The notes beneath the pieces were generated by a model. That model was not told the DNA's origin. It saw nothing but the letters and a program-made list of their open reading frames with translations, and made no database searches. From the NCBI RefSeq assembly GCF_002150685.1, contig NZ_MSSW01000057.1, forward strand, positions 1 to 51,416: 51,416 bases of DNA. Direction: 5' to 3'. Within the stretch, counting starts at the first letter, position 1, and each line of letters opens with the position of its first letter. Position numbers and translations under genes: made by a program. Below, one piece after another: positions 1 through 8,721 of this stretch. This DNA is from Algoriphagus antarcticus. GTDB lineage: Bacteria > Bacteroidota > Bacteroidia > Cytophagales > Cyclobacteriaceae.

Positions 1-433
1 TAAGTAATTAAAATAATGTGTTTTAATGTAAAAAAGTCATTTATGTGTGTGTGATTTAATATGCAACTATACTAAAAAATTTGATTCCTATCTCCCAGTA
101 TTATTTAGCTGTGAAGCAAAAGCGTGTGCGATAACGTTTTCTAGCTTTGAGTAAGGTGGGGTTGGTATCGCAAAATCGTCGTCTTGAGCTAATGCTAATT
201 AAATACACTAATGTTGTGGTTTCCACTTCAGCCCGCCTGATGGAAAATGAGTGATTATGCCTTGAATGGTGAATATAGACCAAGTATGAGGTGGTTTTCG
301 CGCGAGAGATATGAAGATTCATGAACAAATGCCACGTGAATAAAAGCCGCATAAGCATGAAGTACCTATGATTCTTTTTTGTATGACAGAGTAGCCCTCC
401 GAAACCGGCCCTAACGCAAAGATCGAAACCATT
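1..433. other. Left-edge stretch without a recognisable gene
   Basis: No frame here reads like a protein. The longest open stretch, on the minus strand at 101-442, is rich in Arg, His, Ser and Thr and shows no domain. The segment has a patchwork look, with an AT-rich first 100 bases followed by a more GC-balanced part, and may be decayed coding or mobile DNA. I found no tRNA, no hairpin followed by a T-run and no convincing integron attC site in front of the acetyltransferase gene. Confidence 0.5.
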
Positions 434-943
434 TTGGTCCAATTAAAAGAGACGTCAAAAAATAATTATTTGAAAGTAGAAATAGCAAAACTTACTCCTA
501 GAGACATAAAGGACTTTTCAGACTTGATTAAAGTTTTTTTAGATGCTTTTGAGTGGGAGGCCTTTTCACTTCCGACAGAGACCTATTTACAAAAATTACT
601 CAGCAATAAAAGTTTTTTAGTATTTGTGGCCAAGCGAGACGATAAACTAGTTGGAGGTCTTACAGCACATGTTTTGGAAAGGTACGACACTGAAAAACCT
701 TCCGCATACATTTATGACATTGCAGTATTGACAGACCATCAGCGAAAGGGAATTGGGAGATTATTAATTGCGACATTAAATGATTTTTGCCAAAAGAATG
801 GATTTAATGAAGTATTCGTTCAAGCTGAAACGGAAGATATCCATACAGTTAATTTTTATAGAAAGACACCAATTAGCAGTGAAATCAAGGCAACACATTT
901 TACCTATTCGTTTGGCAGAAATAGTTTGCAAGATGACTACTAA
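434..943 (+). CDS. GNAT acetyltransferase of the AAC(3)-I aminoglycoside type
   Basis: This is a GCN5-related N-acetyltransferase that would use acetyl-CoA. The overall pattern matches the AAC(3)-I group of aminoglycoside 3-N-acetyltransferases: a short helical N-terminus, VGGLTAHVLE near residues 73-82, YIYDIAV at 92-98, the acetyl-CoA loop QRKGIG at 103-108 and FVQAE near 128-132. Its 169 residues fit that family. The start given is TTG. No ATG lies in frame upstream, so the N-terminus is uncertain, and a second TTG at 470 is also possible. Near the C-terminus the usual YxKLG segment reads FYRKTPISSE, a small divergence. The gene stands alone in a sparse region. Aminoglycoside activity is inferred from resemblance; another small amine could be the substrate. 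Confidence 0.72.
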   Translation: MVQLKETSKNNYLKVEIAKLTPRDIKDFSDLIKVFLDAFEWEAFSLPTETYLQKLLSNKSFLVFVAKRDDKLVGGLTAHVLERYDTEKPSAYIYDIAVLTDHQRKGIGRLLIATLNDFCQKNGFNEVFVQAETEDIHTVNFYRKTPISSEIKATHFTYSFGRNSLQDDY

Positions 944-1126
944 AGAAGAACCACCAGTTGATTTGACGGCCTTGAGCTTTGGGGTATAAGTAGGATATCG
1001 GAAATAACTAAGAGAAGTCAACAGAAGTCATGGTTTACGCCCTGTTTGTTTTCAGAGCATCTAACATATTCCGGTTTTGCACCAATTATTTCAATCCTAT
1101 TTGGAAAGTAAATGTTTGATTTGTAA

Positions 1127-1693
1127 TTATTCCAGCTTCAAAGTTGGCCCGACAACTTGCATTTCATTTTCCTCAAAAATATTTTCGATTTCTTTTGTGG
1201 TAGGTTCGTGGTCCAATGCTGCCATTGTCACGAAGAAATCCTCCAGCTTTCCTGCCGGTTGCAGAATCACAGTCATCCTACCCTTTTCTGATTTTTGAGT
1301 CCAAGCGTGTGGAATCTTTCTAGGTAAAAATATGCTATCTCCCACGGCTAAATCATATTTTACATCCCCGACCTGAAAATAGTAGGCCCCTTCAATAATG
1401 TAGAATATTTCGTCTTGTGAATTATGAATATGTAATGGTGTTCCTCGTCCCTGAGAAAGCGAGGTCTGTTCAAATATTGCCAATTCACCATCGGTGTCCT
1501 TACCCGATATTTTAACATCCAGAATATTGGAATTAACACCTTTAAGTTTTATGTGCCCGTGCAATCGGCCTTCTCCCGCACTAATTTTAAATCCTTTGTC
1601 CTCTCTTACTGATTTATTTTCCATTGAGGCAAACCCCCAAAATGGCGTTGTTACGAATGTAAGAAGTGCTGTAATGAATCCTTTTCTTTTCAT
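1127..1693 (-). CDS. Exported single-domain cupin protein
   Basis: This is a 188-residue cupin with a hydrophobic N-terminus (about residues 5-22) that looks like an export signal. Cupin motif 1 is visible as His88, His90 and Glu95 within PLHIHNSQDE, followed by a Gly at 102. Motif 2 ends in LPRKIPHAW with His129. Together these would form the three-His/one-Glu metal site of quercetin-dioxygenase-like cupins. Family members range from dioxygenases and isomerases to non-enzymatic binders, so the reaction cannot be assigned. The gene is isolated, converging on the acetyltransferase gene. The ATG at 1693 gives a complete signal-like segment, which supports this start. Confidence 0.8.
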   Translation of the reverse strand: MKRKGFITALLTFVTTPFWGFASMENKSVREDKGFKISAGEGRLHGHIKLKGVNSNILDVKISGKDTDGELAIFEQTSLSQGRGTPLHIHNSQDEIFYIIEGAYYFQVGDVKYDLAVGDSIFLPRKIPHAWTQKSEKGRMTVILQPAGKLEDFFVTMAALDHEPTTKEIENIFEENEMQVVGPTLKLE

Positions 1694-2246
1694 TTATTAG
1701 AATTTTAGATGATTCGTGGGATTTTCAAAATTCTGTGTTTTTTTTTCTTAATATAATTTACTCAATATGATTATCCGTAATCACACCAGTAGCTAAATTA
1801 AATTTCTCGCACCTCGACTTCGCTCGTTTGGTAAAGCATACATTATTGGTAATAAAGCGGAGAATCAAAATATTCAATATCAAGGTAAAACTCAATTGGA
1901 TAAGAAAGTCCAGTCTTTTCTTTATAAATCCGTTTTTTCTTACCCGTCCGACCAAAACTGAATTTCATTAAGTTATCAGCAGACCCCAAAAGATCTTTTA
2001 GAAGTCGTGCAGCAACAGCTTTACATTATCAGTTGCATGACAGTCCTGGACATTATTCGGCTGAAATTGTCTTGGTTCTCAAGAAGCTGGGCTTGCAAGG
2101 AGATATTTAATTCGAATTATAAATTCATATTGATATGAAGGTATAATTACAAATTACACGTAGCCCCAACGCTGGATTCTACGCTCAGGTGGGCAGGATG
2201 TGGAGCTTATTAGACACAGCCGGCTAATCACCTGTTGGCTGGATTT
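1694..2246. other. Intergenic stretch with probable gene decay
   Basis: There is no intact gene. A segment near 1808-1832 contains a CTCGACTTCGCTCG-like motif that recurs in related form at 27592-27612. The plus strand from about 1952 to 2110 is open and protein-like and is listed separately. I saw no terminator hairpin or promoter that I would defend. Confidence 0.5.
1952..2110 (+). pseudogene. Possible C-terminal remnant of an unidentified gene
   Basis: The plus-strand frame closing at TAA 2108-2110 encodes about 52 residues with a natural-looking composition. It includes SADPKRSFRSRAATALHYQL and a leucine-rich helix ending LKKLGLQGDI. It has no start codon of its own and the upstream sequence does not continue convincingly. 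I do not recognise the family. The simplest reading is the tail of a deleted gene, but a chance open frame is possible. Confidence 0.3.
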
Positions 2247-2744
2247 TCAACTTGTCGTAAAAGAAATGTCTTTGCCTTCTGCTCTTGCCTGGCGAACTGC
2301 TAGTTGATACTGTTCCGGTAATGTGTCCACAGAAACAATAAACCCATCAACCATTACAAGATTAGAAAACGGATTACTTTCACTCATCCTTCTTGTAGAG
2401 AATTCCTTATCCCATCTGTCAAGTTTGAGCAAATCTCGAATTTGTTTTGATTTATTTCCTGTTGTTGATTTAGTAGTCCCGAAAAAATCGTTGATTTCAT
2501 CAATGGATACATATGGCTCAAAAGATTTATCAAATAAAAAATTAATTGTTCCAAGTGCATGAATAGTTGCAGCCGCCCATACTTGCGGTTGACCAGTTGC
2601 GAAAGGAACATTCCTTTTGCGTCCAAGTTTCTGGATCAGCCGTTCTGAAAGTTCAAAATAATCTTCGTCCAGTTTCTTACTACAAAATTCTCTTACAAGC
2701 TCAAGAATTTTTTGTTGCTGTTCTTTTATTTTTTGTTTGTCCAT
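2247..2744 (-). CDS. DUF6398 domain protein
   Basis: This 165-residue protein matches the DUF6398 pattern. An N-terminal helix leads into a segment with FCSKKLDEDYFELSERLIQK (about residues 20-39). Next comes RKRNVPFATGQPQVWAAATI with a conserved tryptophan, then ALGTINFLFD, and then a helix-turn-helix-like stretch DEINDFFGTTKSTTGNKSKQ. The HTH-like part suggests DNA binding, but I know of no assigned function for the family. Related domains are often found on plasmid- or island-associated proteins, which suits this accessory region. It has no operon partner. The final 30 residues are poorly conserved in appearance. Confidence 0.7.
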   Translation of the reverse strand: MDKQKIKEQQQKILELVREFCSKKLDEDYFELSERLIQKLGRKRNVPFATGQPQVWAAATIHALGTINFLFDKSFEPYVSIDEINDFFGTTKSTTGNKSKQIRDLLKLDRWDKEFSTRRMSESNPFSNLVMVDGFIVSVDTLPEQYQLAVRQARAEGKDISFTTS

Positions 2745-3047
2745 TCTTACTGTTGTTTGAAGTGAGTCTTGTCGTTACACGTTTGCCATAAGGGTGCAAT
2801 GAATCATTTAATTAGTATTCCTTCCAGCGCACTAGTATCTAAAATTCTATCATTTCATTTTTGACATTCCCTTAAACTGCCTTGTGTCTCCAGTCCATAA
2901 GCAGCATCCATTTCCATACTTTATGTAATGAAAGTAGCAAACTCATTAATATTCTTAACCAATTCAAAGTATTCTCTTTAAGAAATTTAGGTCACCCTGT
3001 GTGTAGCTAATTCGATAACAATATTCGTTGGTGCGAAGAAAGTAGAA
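2745..3047. other. Intergenic stretch, nothing identified
   Basis: About 300 bases separate two minus-strand genes. I see no open frame of protein-like composition, no RNA gene and no convincing terminator. Confidence 0.5.
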
Positions 3048-4928
3048 TTACTTCACAATCGGCAGCACAATTCTGCTCAGACTCTTTGCTCCATGATGAA
3101 TGGAATTGGTAGCGATTACACCTTCAGTCTCATCGTAGGTATTTCCACCGGTATTCATGTTTCTGTCGAATCGCGGGAAGTTGGAGCTGCTGACTTCGAT
3201 CCGGATTCGGTGTCCTTTGTCGAAGTAATTGGAGGTACTCATCGGCGTCATTTTTACTTCATAGACTTCGCCATCTTCCATCCAGACTTCTTTGTCGTAG
3301 CCTTCTCTATAGCGAACTCGCTGGATTGTTTCATCGAGGTTGAAAGCTTTTCCGTCAGGATGCACATCGATTAGTTTGATCGTCACATCCGTGTCTTTGG
3401 CATCAGAGGAGAGGTATATATAAGATTCGATAAAGCCTGAAACTTCGATTCCCTCTTCCAGTACATCCGTAGTATAAACCAGAATATCATCCCTCTTTTC
3501 CATCTCAGATTGATCGAAAGATCCTCCAACCAGTGCATTTCCGGTGCAGCAAACATTTCCACCATAAGAAGTCACCGGATTCATCGGATCATATTTGAAG
3601 GTGTCAGGTTTGTCTTTTTTGGGTTTTTTAGGAGTAAGCTTTCCGTCTCCGTTTAGTGTATTTGCATTGCCTTCAGAATCCAAATACATAGTGGTCATCA
3701 CAGCTTCAGCAGGAGGCCATACGTCTGAAGTTTGCCATTTGTTAGCGCCCATGGTATAATATTGGACTCTTGGCATTTCCTCCATCGTTTCAGACTTTTC
3801 TCCTTTCAGCCACAAATCAAACCAAGCAGTAATAATCTCATCATAATTCAAGCGAGCATCACCTACATTCAGATCACCTACCATGGTATTTTCAGTAGCG
3901 CGAGTATAAGAACAATGTAAAACAGGCGCAATTACCAGGTACTGATTTTCCCTGGCCAGCTGAGAAACAGCATTCTCTCTGGCGTGATTGAACATCGCAA
4001 TGTTTGGACCAGCCGACACATCAAACCAAGATACAAACCAGAAACTAGGTGTATCAAAAGGCATTTCGTCATTATACAATCCACTGTCAAACCACTTTGG
4101 ATCATTTGGCTTACGGGTGATCATCTCTTCGTAGATTCCCATAGGTCCATTTTGATTTTTGATAATGTCCTGAATAGGAAGATGACTCAAAGCGGCCTTG
4201 GAGTCTATTTTTGGATACTCAGGAGACATATCATAGAAACGCTGAAGTCTTAGCAGATCTTTTTGGCTAATGCCTTCTGGCAGTTTTGGAGCCATAGGAT
4301 CATGTTGTACGCTATAAAGCCAGTTGGTGAAAAGCATCTGTCCAGCTCCACCGCGGTACCAATTACCTTGCTCCCAAAAGTCTCCAACCTTGCCGACTCC
4401 GGCTCCATACCCTTGAGGCACAAGTGCAGTCAGAGCCGGATGATCGAGAGAAGCTACAGCCATTTGCCATTCGGCAGTGGACGAGCAACCTAGTGTTCCT
4501 ACCTTTCCGTTGCTCCAGTCTTGTTTGGCCATCCACTCAAACGCATCGTATCCATCAGTCAACGGAACGCCCAAAATATCCCAATCTCCCTCAGAGAAAT
4601 ATCTTCCACGTTCATTTTGAACTACGAAAGCATAGCCTTTTTTAACCCAATCGATTGCGGATTGCATGGTACGCGTATTCATTTCCCCATCTCCCCAGGT
4701 ATTGAAATTGTAGGGAGTTCTGGAAAATACGATTGGGTATTCACCTTCACCTTTTGGACGGTAAATATCTGTAGCCAGTCGCACGCCATCCCGCATGGGC
4801 ATCATGACTTTTTGATCGACAATAGCAACTTCATCCAGCTGATCGATGATGCTTTTTTCCTGAGCAAAAGAGCCGGAAATGAACATAGCCAGTAGGAGGG
4901 TCAGGAAGATGTTATAAAGATTTTTCAT
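3048..4928 (-). CDS. Secreted CocE/NonD (S15) family hydrolase
   Basis: This is a 626-residue alpha/beta hydrolase of the X-Pro dipeptidyl-peptidase/CocE family, exported by an N-terminal signal ending near SFAQ (residues 20-23). The domain begins at VMMPMRDGVRLATDIYRP (about 41-58), a family hallmark. The nucleophile is predicted as Ser149 in GTLGCSSTAEW, in place of the usual GxSYxG. Further on, WFDVSAGPN and APVLHCS are candidate Asp and His regions. The C-terminal half is the family's jelly-roll domain, with SGFIESYIYLSSDAKDTD and GHRIRIEVSSSNFPRFDRN. Members cleave prolyl peptides, esters or amides. The substrate is not readable here, and export suggests nutrient peptides or acyl amides. 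The gene is monocistronic. Confidence 0.88.
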   Translation of the reverse strand: MKNLYNIFLTLLLAMFISGSFAQEKSIIDQLDEVAIVDQKVMMPMRDGVRLATDIYRPKGEGEYPIVFSRTPYNFNTWGDGEMNTRTMQSAIDWVKKGYAFVVQNERGRYFSEGDWDILGVPLTDGYDAFEWMAKQDWSNGKVGTLGCSSTAEWQMAVASLDHPALTALVPQGYGAGVGKVGDFWEQGNWYRGGAGQMLFTNWLYSVQHDPMAPKLPEGISQKDLLRLQRFYDMSPEYPKIDSKAALSHLPIQDIIKNQNGPMGIYEEMITRKPNDPKWFDSGLYNDEMPFDTPSFWFVSWFDVSAGPNIAMFNHARENAVSQLARENQYLVIAPVLHCSYTRATENTMVGDLNVGDARLNYDEIITAWFDLWLKGEKSETMEEMPRVQYYTMGANKWQTSDVWPPAEAVMTTMYLDSEGNANTLNGDGKLTPKKPKKDKPDTFKYDPMNPVTSYGGNVCCTGNALVGGSFDQSEMEKRDDILVYTTDVLEEGIEVSGFIESYIYLSSDAKDTDVTIKLIDVHPDGKAFNLDETIQRVRYREGYDKEVWMEDGEVYEVKMTPMSTSNYFDKGHRIRIEVSSSNFPRFDRNMNTGGNTYDETEGVIATNSIHHGAKSLSRIVLPIVK

Positions 4929-5333
4929 TAGGATAGGATTTCAATTTCCATCTAAGTTAGCGAAGAGATCGGATTGGAGGCATGAAAAATGATGGTTGGT
5001 TGATTATGGTTTAGAATTAATGGTGTCCGCATCAGTTTAGATAAGTTGTGTCTGGCATCTACTACCTCACTCCCCATTCTTCAAAAACGGATCAGATCCC
5101 CGAGCATTTAATAGTGAGCTTGTCGAATTAAGTCGAGAGGAATAGTATTCTGGTAGGTACGATTAATCGATTTCATTCTTTGAGAATTAATTGAAATTTA
5201 GATGTGCCGTTCCAAAGGTCAAGAACCCAAAGACTTATGACCTGAGTTAGAAAATGAAATACCAATCTTTCCTTTTTTACTCTTTTGATTTCATACATAA
5301 AAGCTAAATTTGCGGTCACAATGATTTTTACCC
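4929..5333. other. Divergent intergenic region upstream of fahA
   Basis: This region separates the minus-strand hydrolase from fahA. It contains the fahA promoter (listed separately). Around 5115-5140 there is a GAGCTTGTCGAA motif, of a kind scattered between genes in many Bacteroidota. No gene is visible. Confidence 0.6.
5284..5312 (+). promoter_or_regulatory. Bacteroidota-type sigma-A promoter of fahA
   Basis: TTTG at 5284-5287 and TAAATTTG at 5305-5312 are separated by 17 bases, matching the -33 TTTG / -7 TAnnTTTG consensus of this phylum. Transcription would begin near 5319, giving a leader of about 15 bases before the ATG at 5334. This supports the chosen start. Confidence 0.72.
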
Positions 5334-6602
5334 ATGAGCGACAGCCCAACCAAAACCCTCATTACTTGGGTGGAAGTATCAAAAAATTCTGATTTCACGA
5401 TTTATAATCTCCCGTTCGGAATTTTTCAGAATAAAAAACTAAGTCCGCGTATAGGAATAGCAATCGGGGACAAGATTGTGGATTTGAGTATTCTGGATCA
5501 GGAAGGATTCTTTTCGGATATGTTTTTGCCCGAGGGTGTGTTTCTAACCGACTCGCTCAATGCCATGATTGGATTAGGTAAGGTGATTACCAAAAAAATC
5601 AGGGAGCGGGTTCAAAATTTACTTTTGGCAGATAATGAAAAGTTGAGAGATCATTCTGCAAGGGGAAAAGTGATGCTGCACCGTAAAGAAGCAACTATGC
5701 TAATGCCAGTGAAGATCGGCGATTATACGGACTTCTATAGCAGTAAAGAGCATGCGACCAATGTAGGCAAAATGTTCCGTGACCCAGAAAACGCACTTTT
5801 ACCAAACTGGAAGCATCTCCCTGTAGGCTATCATGGAAGAGCGTCTTCTATCATTCCTTCTGGAGTGCCGATCACTCGACCAAAAGGTCAGACCAAAGAT
5901 CCAGAAACAGGCTCACCGGTATTTGGGCCAAGTCAAAAGCTTGATTTCGAATTAGAGTTGGCATTTATTACTGGCAAATCTACCAAGCTTGGAGATTCTG
6001 TTTCCACTGCTGATGCGGAGGATTATATTTTCGGATTTGTGCTTTTCAACGATTGGTCTGCCCGTGATATTCAGGCTTGGGAATATGTGCCTTTAGGGCC
6101 ATTTTTAGGGAAAAGCTTTGCTTCTTCGATCTCACCTTGGGTGGTGACTTTGGAAGCTCTGGAGCGATTCAAAGTAGGAAGTCCTGTACAAGATCCTGAA
6201 GTTTTGGATTATCTGAAATGTGAAAAACCTCACAGCTTCGATATTCAATTAGAAGCATACATTCAGCCTGAAGAAGATAAGATCAGCAAAGTCTGCACAT
6301 CCAATTTTAAAAACATGTACTGGAATGTAGCCCAGCAATTGGCACATCATACGGTGAATGGCTGCAATATCAATGTAGGTGATATGATGGCTTCTGGAAC
6401 TATCTCCGGTCAGGAGCCAGATTCTTTTGGGTCGATGTTGGAGCTTTCTTGGAATGGAAAAGAAGCTGTTAAGCTTGATTCTGGGGCAGAAAGAATGTTT
6501 ATCGAAGACGGCGATACAGTGATTATGAAAGGATTTGCAGAGAAAGATGGAATCAGAGTTGGCTTTGGAGAGGTAAAAGCTAAAGTTCTACCAGCTAAGT
6601 GA
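5334..6602 (+). CDS. fahA: Fumarylacetoacetase
   Basis: The enzyme hydrolyses 4-fumarylacetoacetate to fumarate and acetoacetate (EC 3.7.1.2), the last step of tyrosine and homogentisate breakdown in the cytoplasm. The 422-residue length is that of the full eukaryote-type enzyme. An N-terminal FAA_hydrolase_N domain (about 15-120) includes NLPFGIF. The catalytic domain has DYTDFYSSKEHATNVG, in which Asp133 and His140 match the metal ligand and catalytic His by spacing. It also has FELELAFITG and LFNDWSARDIQAWEYVPLGP. No other tyrosine-degradation gene is adjacent, so the rest of the pathway must lie elsewhere. It is transcribed from its own promoter and ends at a strong terminator. Confidence 0.96.
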   Translation: MSDSPTKTLITWVEVSKNSDFTIYNLPFGIFQNKKLSPRIGIAIGDKIVDLSILDQEGFFSDMFLPEGVFLTDSLNAMIGLGKVITKKIRERVQNLLLADNEKLRDHSARGKVMLHRKEATMLMPVKIGDYTDFYSSKEHATNVGKMFRDPENALLPNWKHLPVGYHGRASSIIPSGVPITRPKGQTKDPETGSPVFGPSQKLDFELELAFITGKSTKLGDSVSTADAEDYIFGFVLFNDWSARDIQAWEYVPLGPFLGKSFASSISPWVVTLEALERFKVGSPVQDPEVLDYLKCEKPHSFDIQLEAYIQPEEDKISKVCTSNFKNMYWNVAQQLAHHTVNGCNINVGDMMASGTISGQEPDSFGSMLELSWNGKEAVKLDSGAERMFIEDGDTVIMKGFAEKDGIRVGFGEVKAKVLPAK

Positions 6603-6626
6603 TTTGCAAAAAATACTAAATTTAAA

Positions 6627-6656
6627 CCCTGACTTAGTGCAAGTCAGGGTTTTTTT
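6627..6656 (+). terminator. Rho-independent terminator of fahA
   Basis: CCCTGACTT (6627-6635) pairs perfectly with AAGTCAGGG (6641-6649) across a 5-base loop and is followed by a T-run at 6650-6656. Confidence 0.9.
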
Positions 6657-6871
6657 ATGCCCATTTCTCTCGTATTCTTCATCATAATCTGTAAATTTAT
6701 TAAGTGTTGAATATCAATTGATTGAATTGATTTTGTCAAGTGCTGATATTCGTTGGTTCCCGAAAATTTTAAGTCTTTTATAAGAATAAATCGGGATTGT
6801 AATTTTCATTCATGTCTCATTTTTTTAGGAGACAATTGTTCCTTTTTAAATTTTAATAATTCTTAAACCCT

Positions 6872-8374
6872 ATGGCTAAGCTTAGAAATTTATCTATTAC
6901 TACTCCAATTCTTTTTGCCTTCCCTCTACGGAGCGAGTGGGCAGTAAACCCCGTGGACATCAATAAGCCTGTGATGGCTGGTGACTGGGATGGTGCCGGT
7001 AGCCTCAAATTCTCAAGAGGCTATGTAATGGCCAAAAACGATGCGAATTTTCTTTACCTCACACTCGATGTAGTGTCAGATACTGGAAATGATGCAAGTA
7101 CCAATGATTACTTTTGGTTGACTTTCGATAATAATCGTGATCGTGCGATTACTTCGGGAGTAGATGTGAACTATGGACTTTACCCTGGTCAGCCAAACAA
7201 ACTCGGCAGACAGAAATATCTAGGTCCGGGCACATGGACAGGCTTGCTGGCTGACCCTTCCAATTCTGCCGTGGTTCAAGAGTTTGGAGCTAGTCCAAAT
7301 TCAGATGTATCTCATAGAATCTGGAAATTCAGACTAGAGCTCAGTGAGATCAATGTGGCACTTCATTGGCCATTTAGTACTCCGTATACTTATTTTGGAT
7401 TTAGAGTAAAATCCGGCAACCCTGGGTTTACGACAGATTTTCCGGGTAATTTTTACACAGATTTCACCAAGCTTCGACAGTTGATTTTGAGCAGAAAACC
7501 GTCGATTCCTTCTGCGGATCTGGGACCTTTGGTCGGAAGTGTAGGGTTGATCCCAACTACAAAAATCAACGCTTCTGGTCGGGCAACTACTGATTCTGGA
7601 TATTATCACTTTGTAGAGAATGCTGCATTTGGCGGTACGTTGAATTTGATAGGAAATCGAACCAAAATGCAGCAACTCTGGACGGCTGGAAATAGAAAAT
7701 ACAAAGTAGAAATAGCCCCACCAGGTGGTTCATTCACTAAGTTGATTAGCAATTGGTCTAATTACCGCTGGACGGGTTCTACCTATGCTTTGGAATCATT
7801 TGCTGCATCAGCCTATGGTTATTATCAATTGGCAAATCCCGCTACGGATTACTCTATAGATGATCTGTTGATTCAATTCCCTACAACTGCACTATTACCG
7901 GGGCTCTACAGGATAAAAGTGACTTTCTTAGTAGGATCTAGTACAACTGATGTGGCTGCTGTCCAGGAGTTGAAGTTGTATATCGATAACCATGTGCCGT
8001 CTACCATCATAGAAAGTGTGAAGCATGGTAGCAGTGAAGTGTCTGCCTGTGCTATTGAGACTATTGGAGCAGCTCCGGATGGGTTGAATTTTAGGATTAC
8101 GGCTAATGACCCGGAAGGGAATCTCCGCTCAGTAAGCTTCTATGCTACCTATGGAGCAGGTCTTTCCGCCTCGATTTATTCTGAAGGTTATACTCCTGCC
8201 AAAGGAAACTGGGCAGGGTTCGTTAATAAGCTAATTCCTGCATCAGGCAATTGGAGACCACCACAATCTTGCGCGTATAGCTTTGTACTATCGGTATCTG
8301 CAAGAACAACCAATGGCTATTCTTGGGTGGGATACAACAATACTCATCGCAATTTGACTCTATTACTAGGTTAA
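6872..8374 (+). CDS. Large beta-rich protein of unknown function, CBM9/DOMON-like N-terminal half
   Basis: I do not recognise this 500-residue protein as a named family. Residues about 25-180 alternate aromatic and polar strands (GDWDGAGSLKFSRGYVMAKN, FLYLTLDVVSD, YFWLTFDNNRDRAI). This resembles the carbohydrate-binding CBM9/DOMON-like sandwich seen in extracellular proteins. Residues about 200-500 contain Gly/Tyr/Trp-rich strands and a late segment, YIDNHVPSTIIESV, like an Ig-type or cadherin-like linker. The N-terminus MAKLRNLSITTPILFAF is only a weak signal peptide, so export is uncertain. It stands alone, with a 6-bp hairpin (TGTCTC 6813-6818 / GAGACA 6829-6834) in its leader and two strong terminators behind it. 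Confidence 0.7.
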   Translation: MAKLRNLSITTPILFAFPLRSEWAVNPVDINKPVMAGDWDGAGSLKFSRGYVMAKNDANFLYLTLDVVSDTGNDASTNDYFWLTFDNNRDRAITSGVDVNYGLYPGQPNKLGRQKYLGPGTWTGLLADPSNSAVVQEFGASPNSDVSHRIWKFRLELSEINVALHWPFSTPYTYFGFRVKSGNPGFTTDFPGNFYTDFTKLRQLILSRKPSIPSADLGPLVGSVGLIPTTKINASGRATTDSGYYHFVENAAFGGTLNLIGNRTKMQQLWTAGNRKYKVEIAPPGGSFTKLISNWSNYRWTGSTYALESFAASAYGYYQLANPATDYSIDDLLIQFPTTALLPGLYRIKVTFLVGSSTTDVAAVQELKLYIDNHVPSTIIESVKHGSSEVSACAIETIGAAPDGLNFRITANDPEGNLRSVSFYATYGAGLSASIYSEGYTPAKGNWAGFVNKLIPASGNWRPPQSCAYSFVLSVSARTTNGYSWVGYNNTHRNLTLLLG

Positions 8375-8393
8375 GGAGCAATGATTTAAAGGG

Positions 8394-8434
8394 AAAACCA
8401 CTACTCCCGGGTACTACCGGAGTAGTGGTTTTTT
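8394..8434 (+). terminator. Strong terminator after the 500-residue protein gene
   Basis: AAAACCACTACTCC (8394-8407) pairs with GGAGTAGTGGTTTT (8419-8432), a 14-bp stem with flanking A and T runs. Confidence 0.88.
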
Positions 8435-8511
8435 GTGGACGTTCTTTTTACCACGCTGGACACAGTAGTTCCACAAGCTCACTAACCGAGGTTTGCACAG
8501 GGGGTACAGTT

Positions 8512-8543
8512 ATCCAGCTTATTCATAAGCTGGATTTTTTTTT
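8512..8543 (+). terminator. Second strong terminator
   Basis: ATCCAGCTTA (8512-8521) pairs perfectly with TAAGCTGGAT (8526-8535) around a TTCA loop, followed by eight Ts at 8536-8543. It lies only about 80 bases after the previous terminator with no gene in between. Confidence 0.9.
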
Positions 8544-8721
8544 AGCCACGAAGCTCATGAAGAGAACGCGTAGATCAGGGTAGTTTTCCCTGGTAAATTG
8601 AGGTTTGAATTAACGCCAGTGCCCCAAGAAGCCTGCCCGTATTCTAAGGTTAAAACAAGAAGAATGGACTAGCTACTATAGATTGCAGATTAGGTTAAGC
8701 CCTCATAACTTAGAAATGATG

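Noticed and set aside
380..433. Possible attC-like integron site before the acetyltransferase (CCCTAACGC text)
   Set aside because: No paired inverse core (GTTAGGC-type) site, no integrase gene and no second cassette.
101..442. Open minus-strand frame at the left edge
   Set aside because: The translation is rich in Arg, His, Ser and Thr without hydrophobic core pattern, and it has no domain; likely chance.
1758..1955. Minus-strand open frame in the decayed region
   Set aside because: Low-complexity membrane-like text, no signal peptide or match; the overlapping plus-strand remnant reads more like protein.
8323..8583. Plus-strand frame running over both terminators
   Set aside because: It is translated through two hairpins and a T-run, so it is not a real gene.
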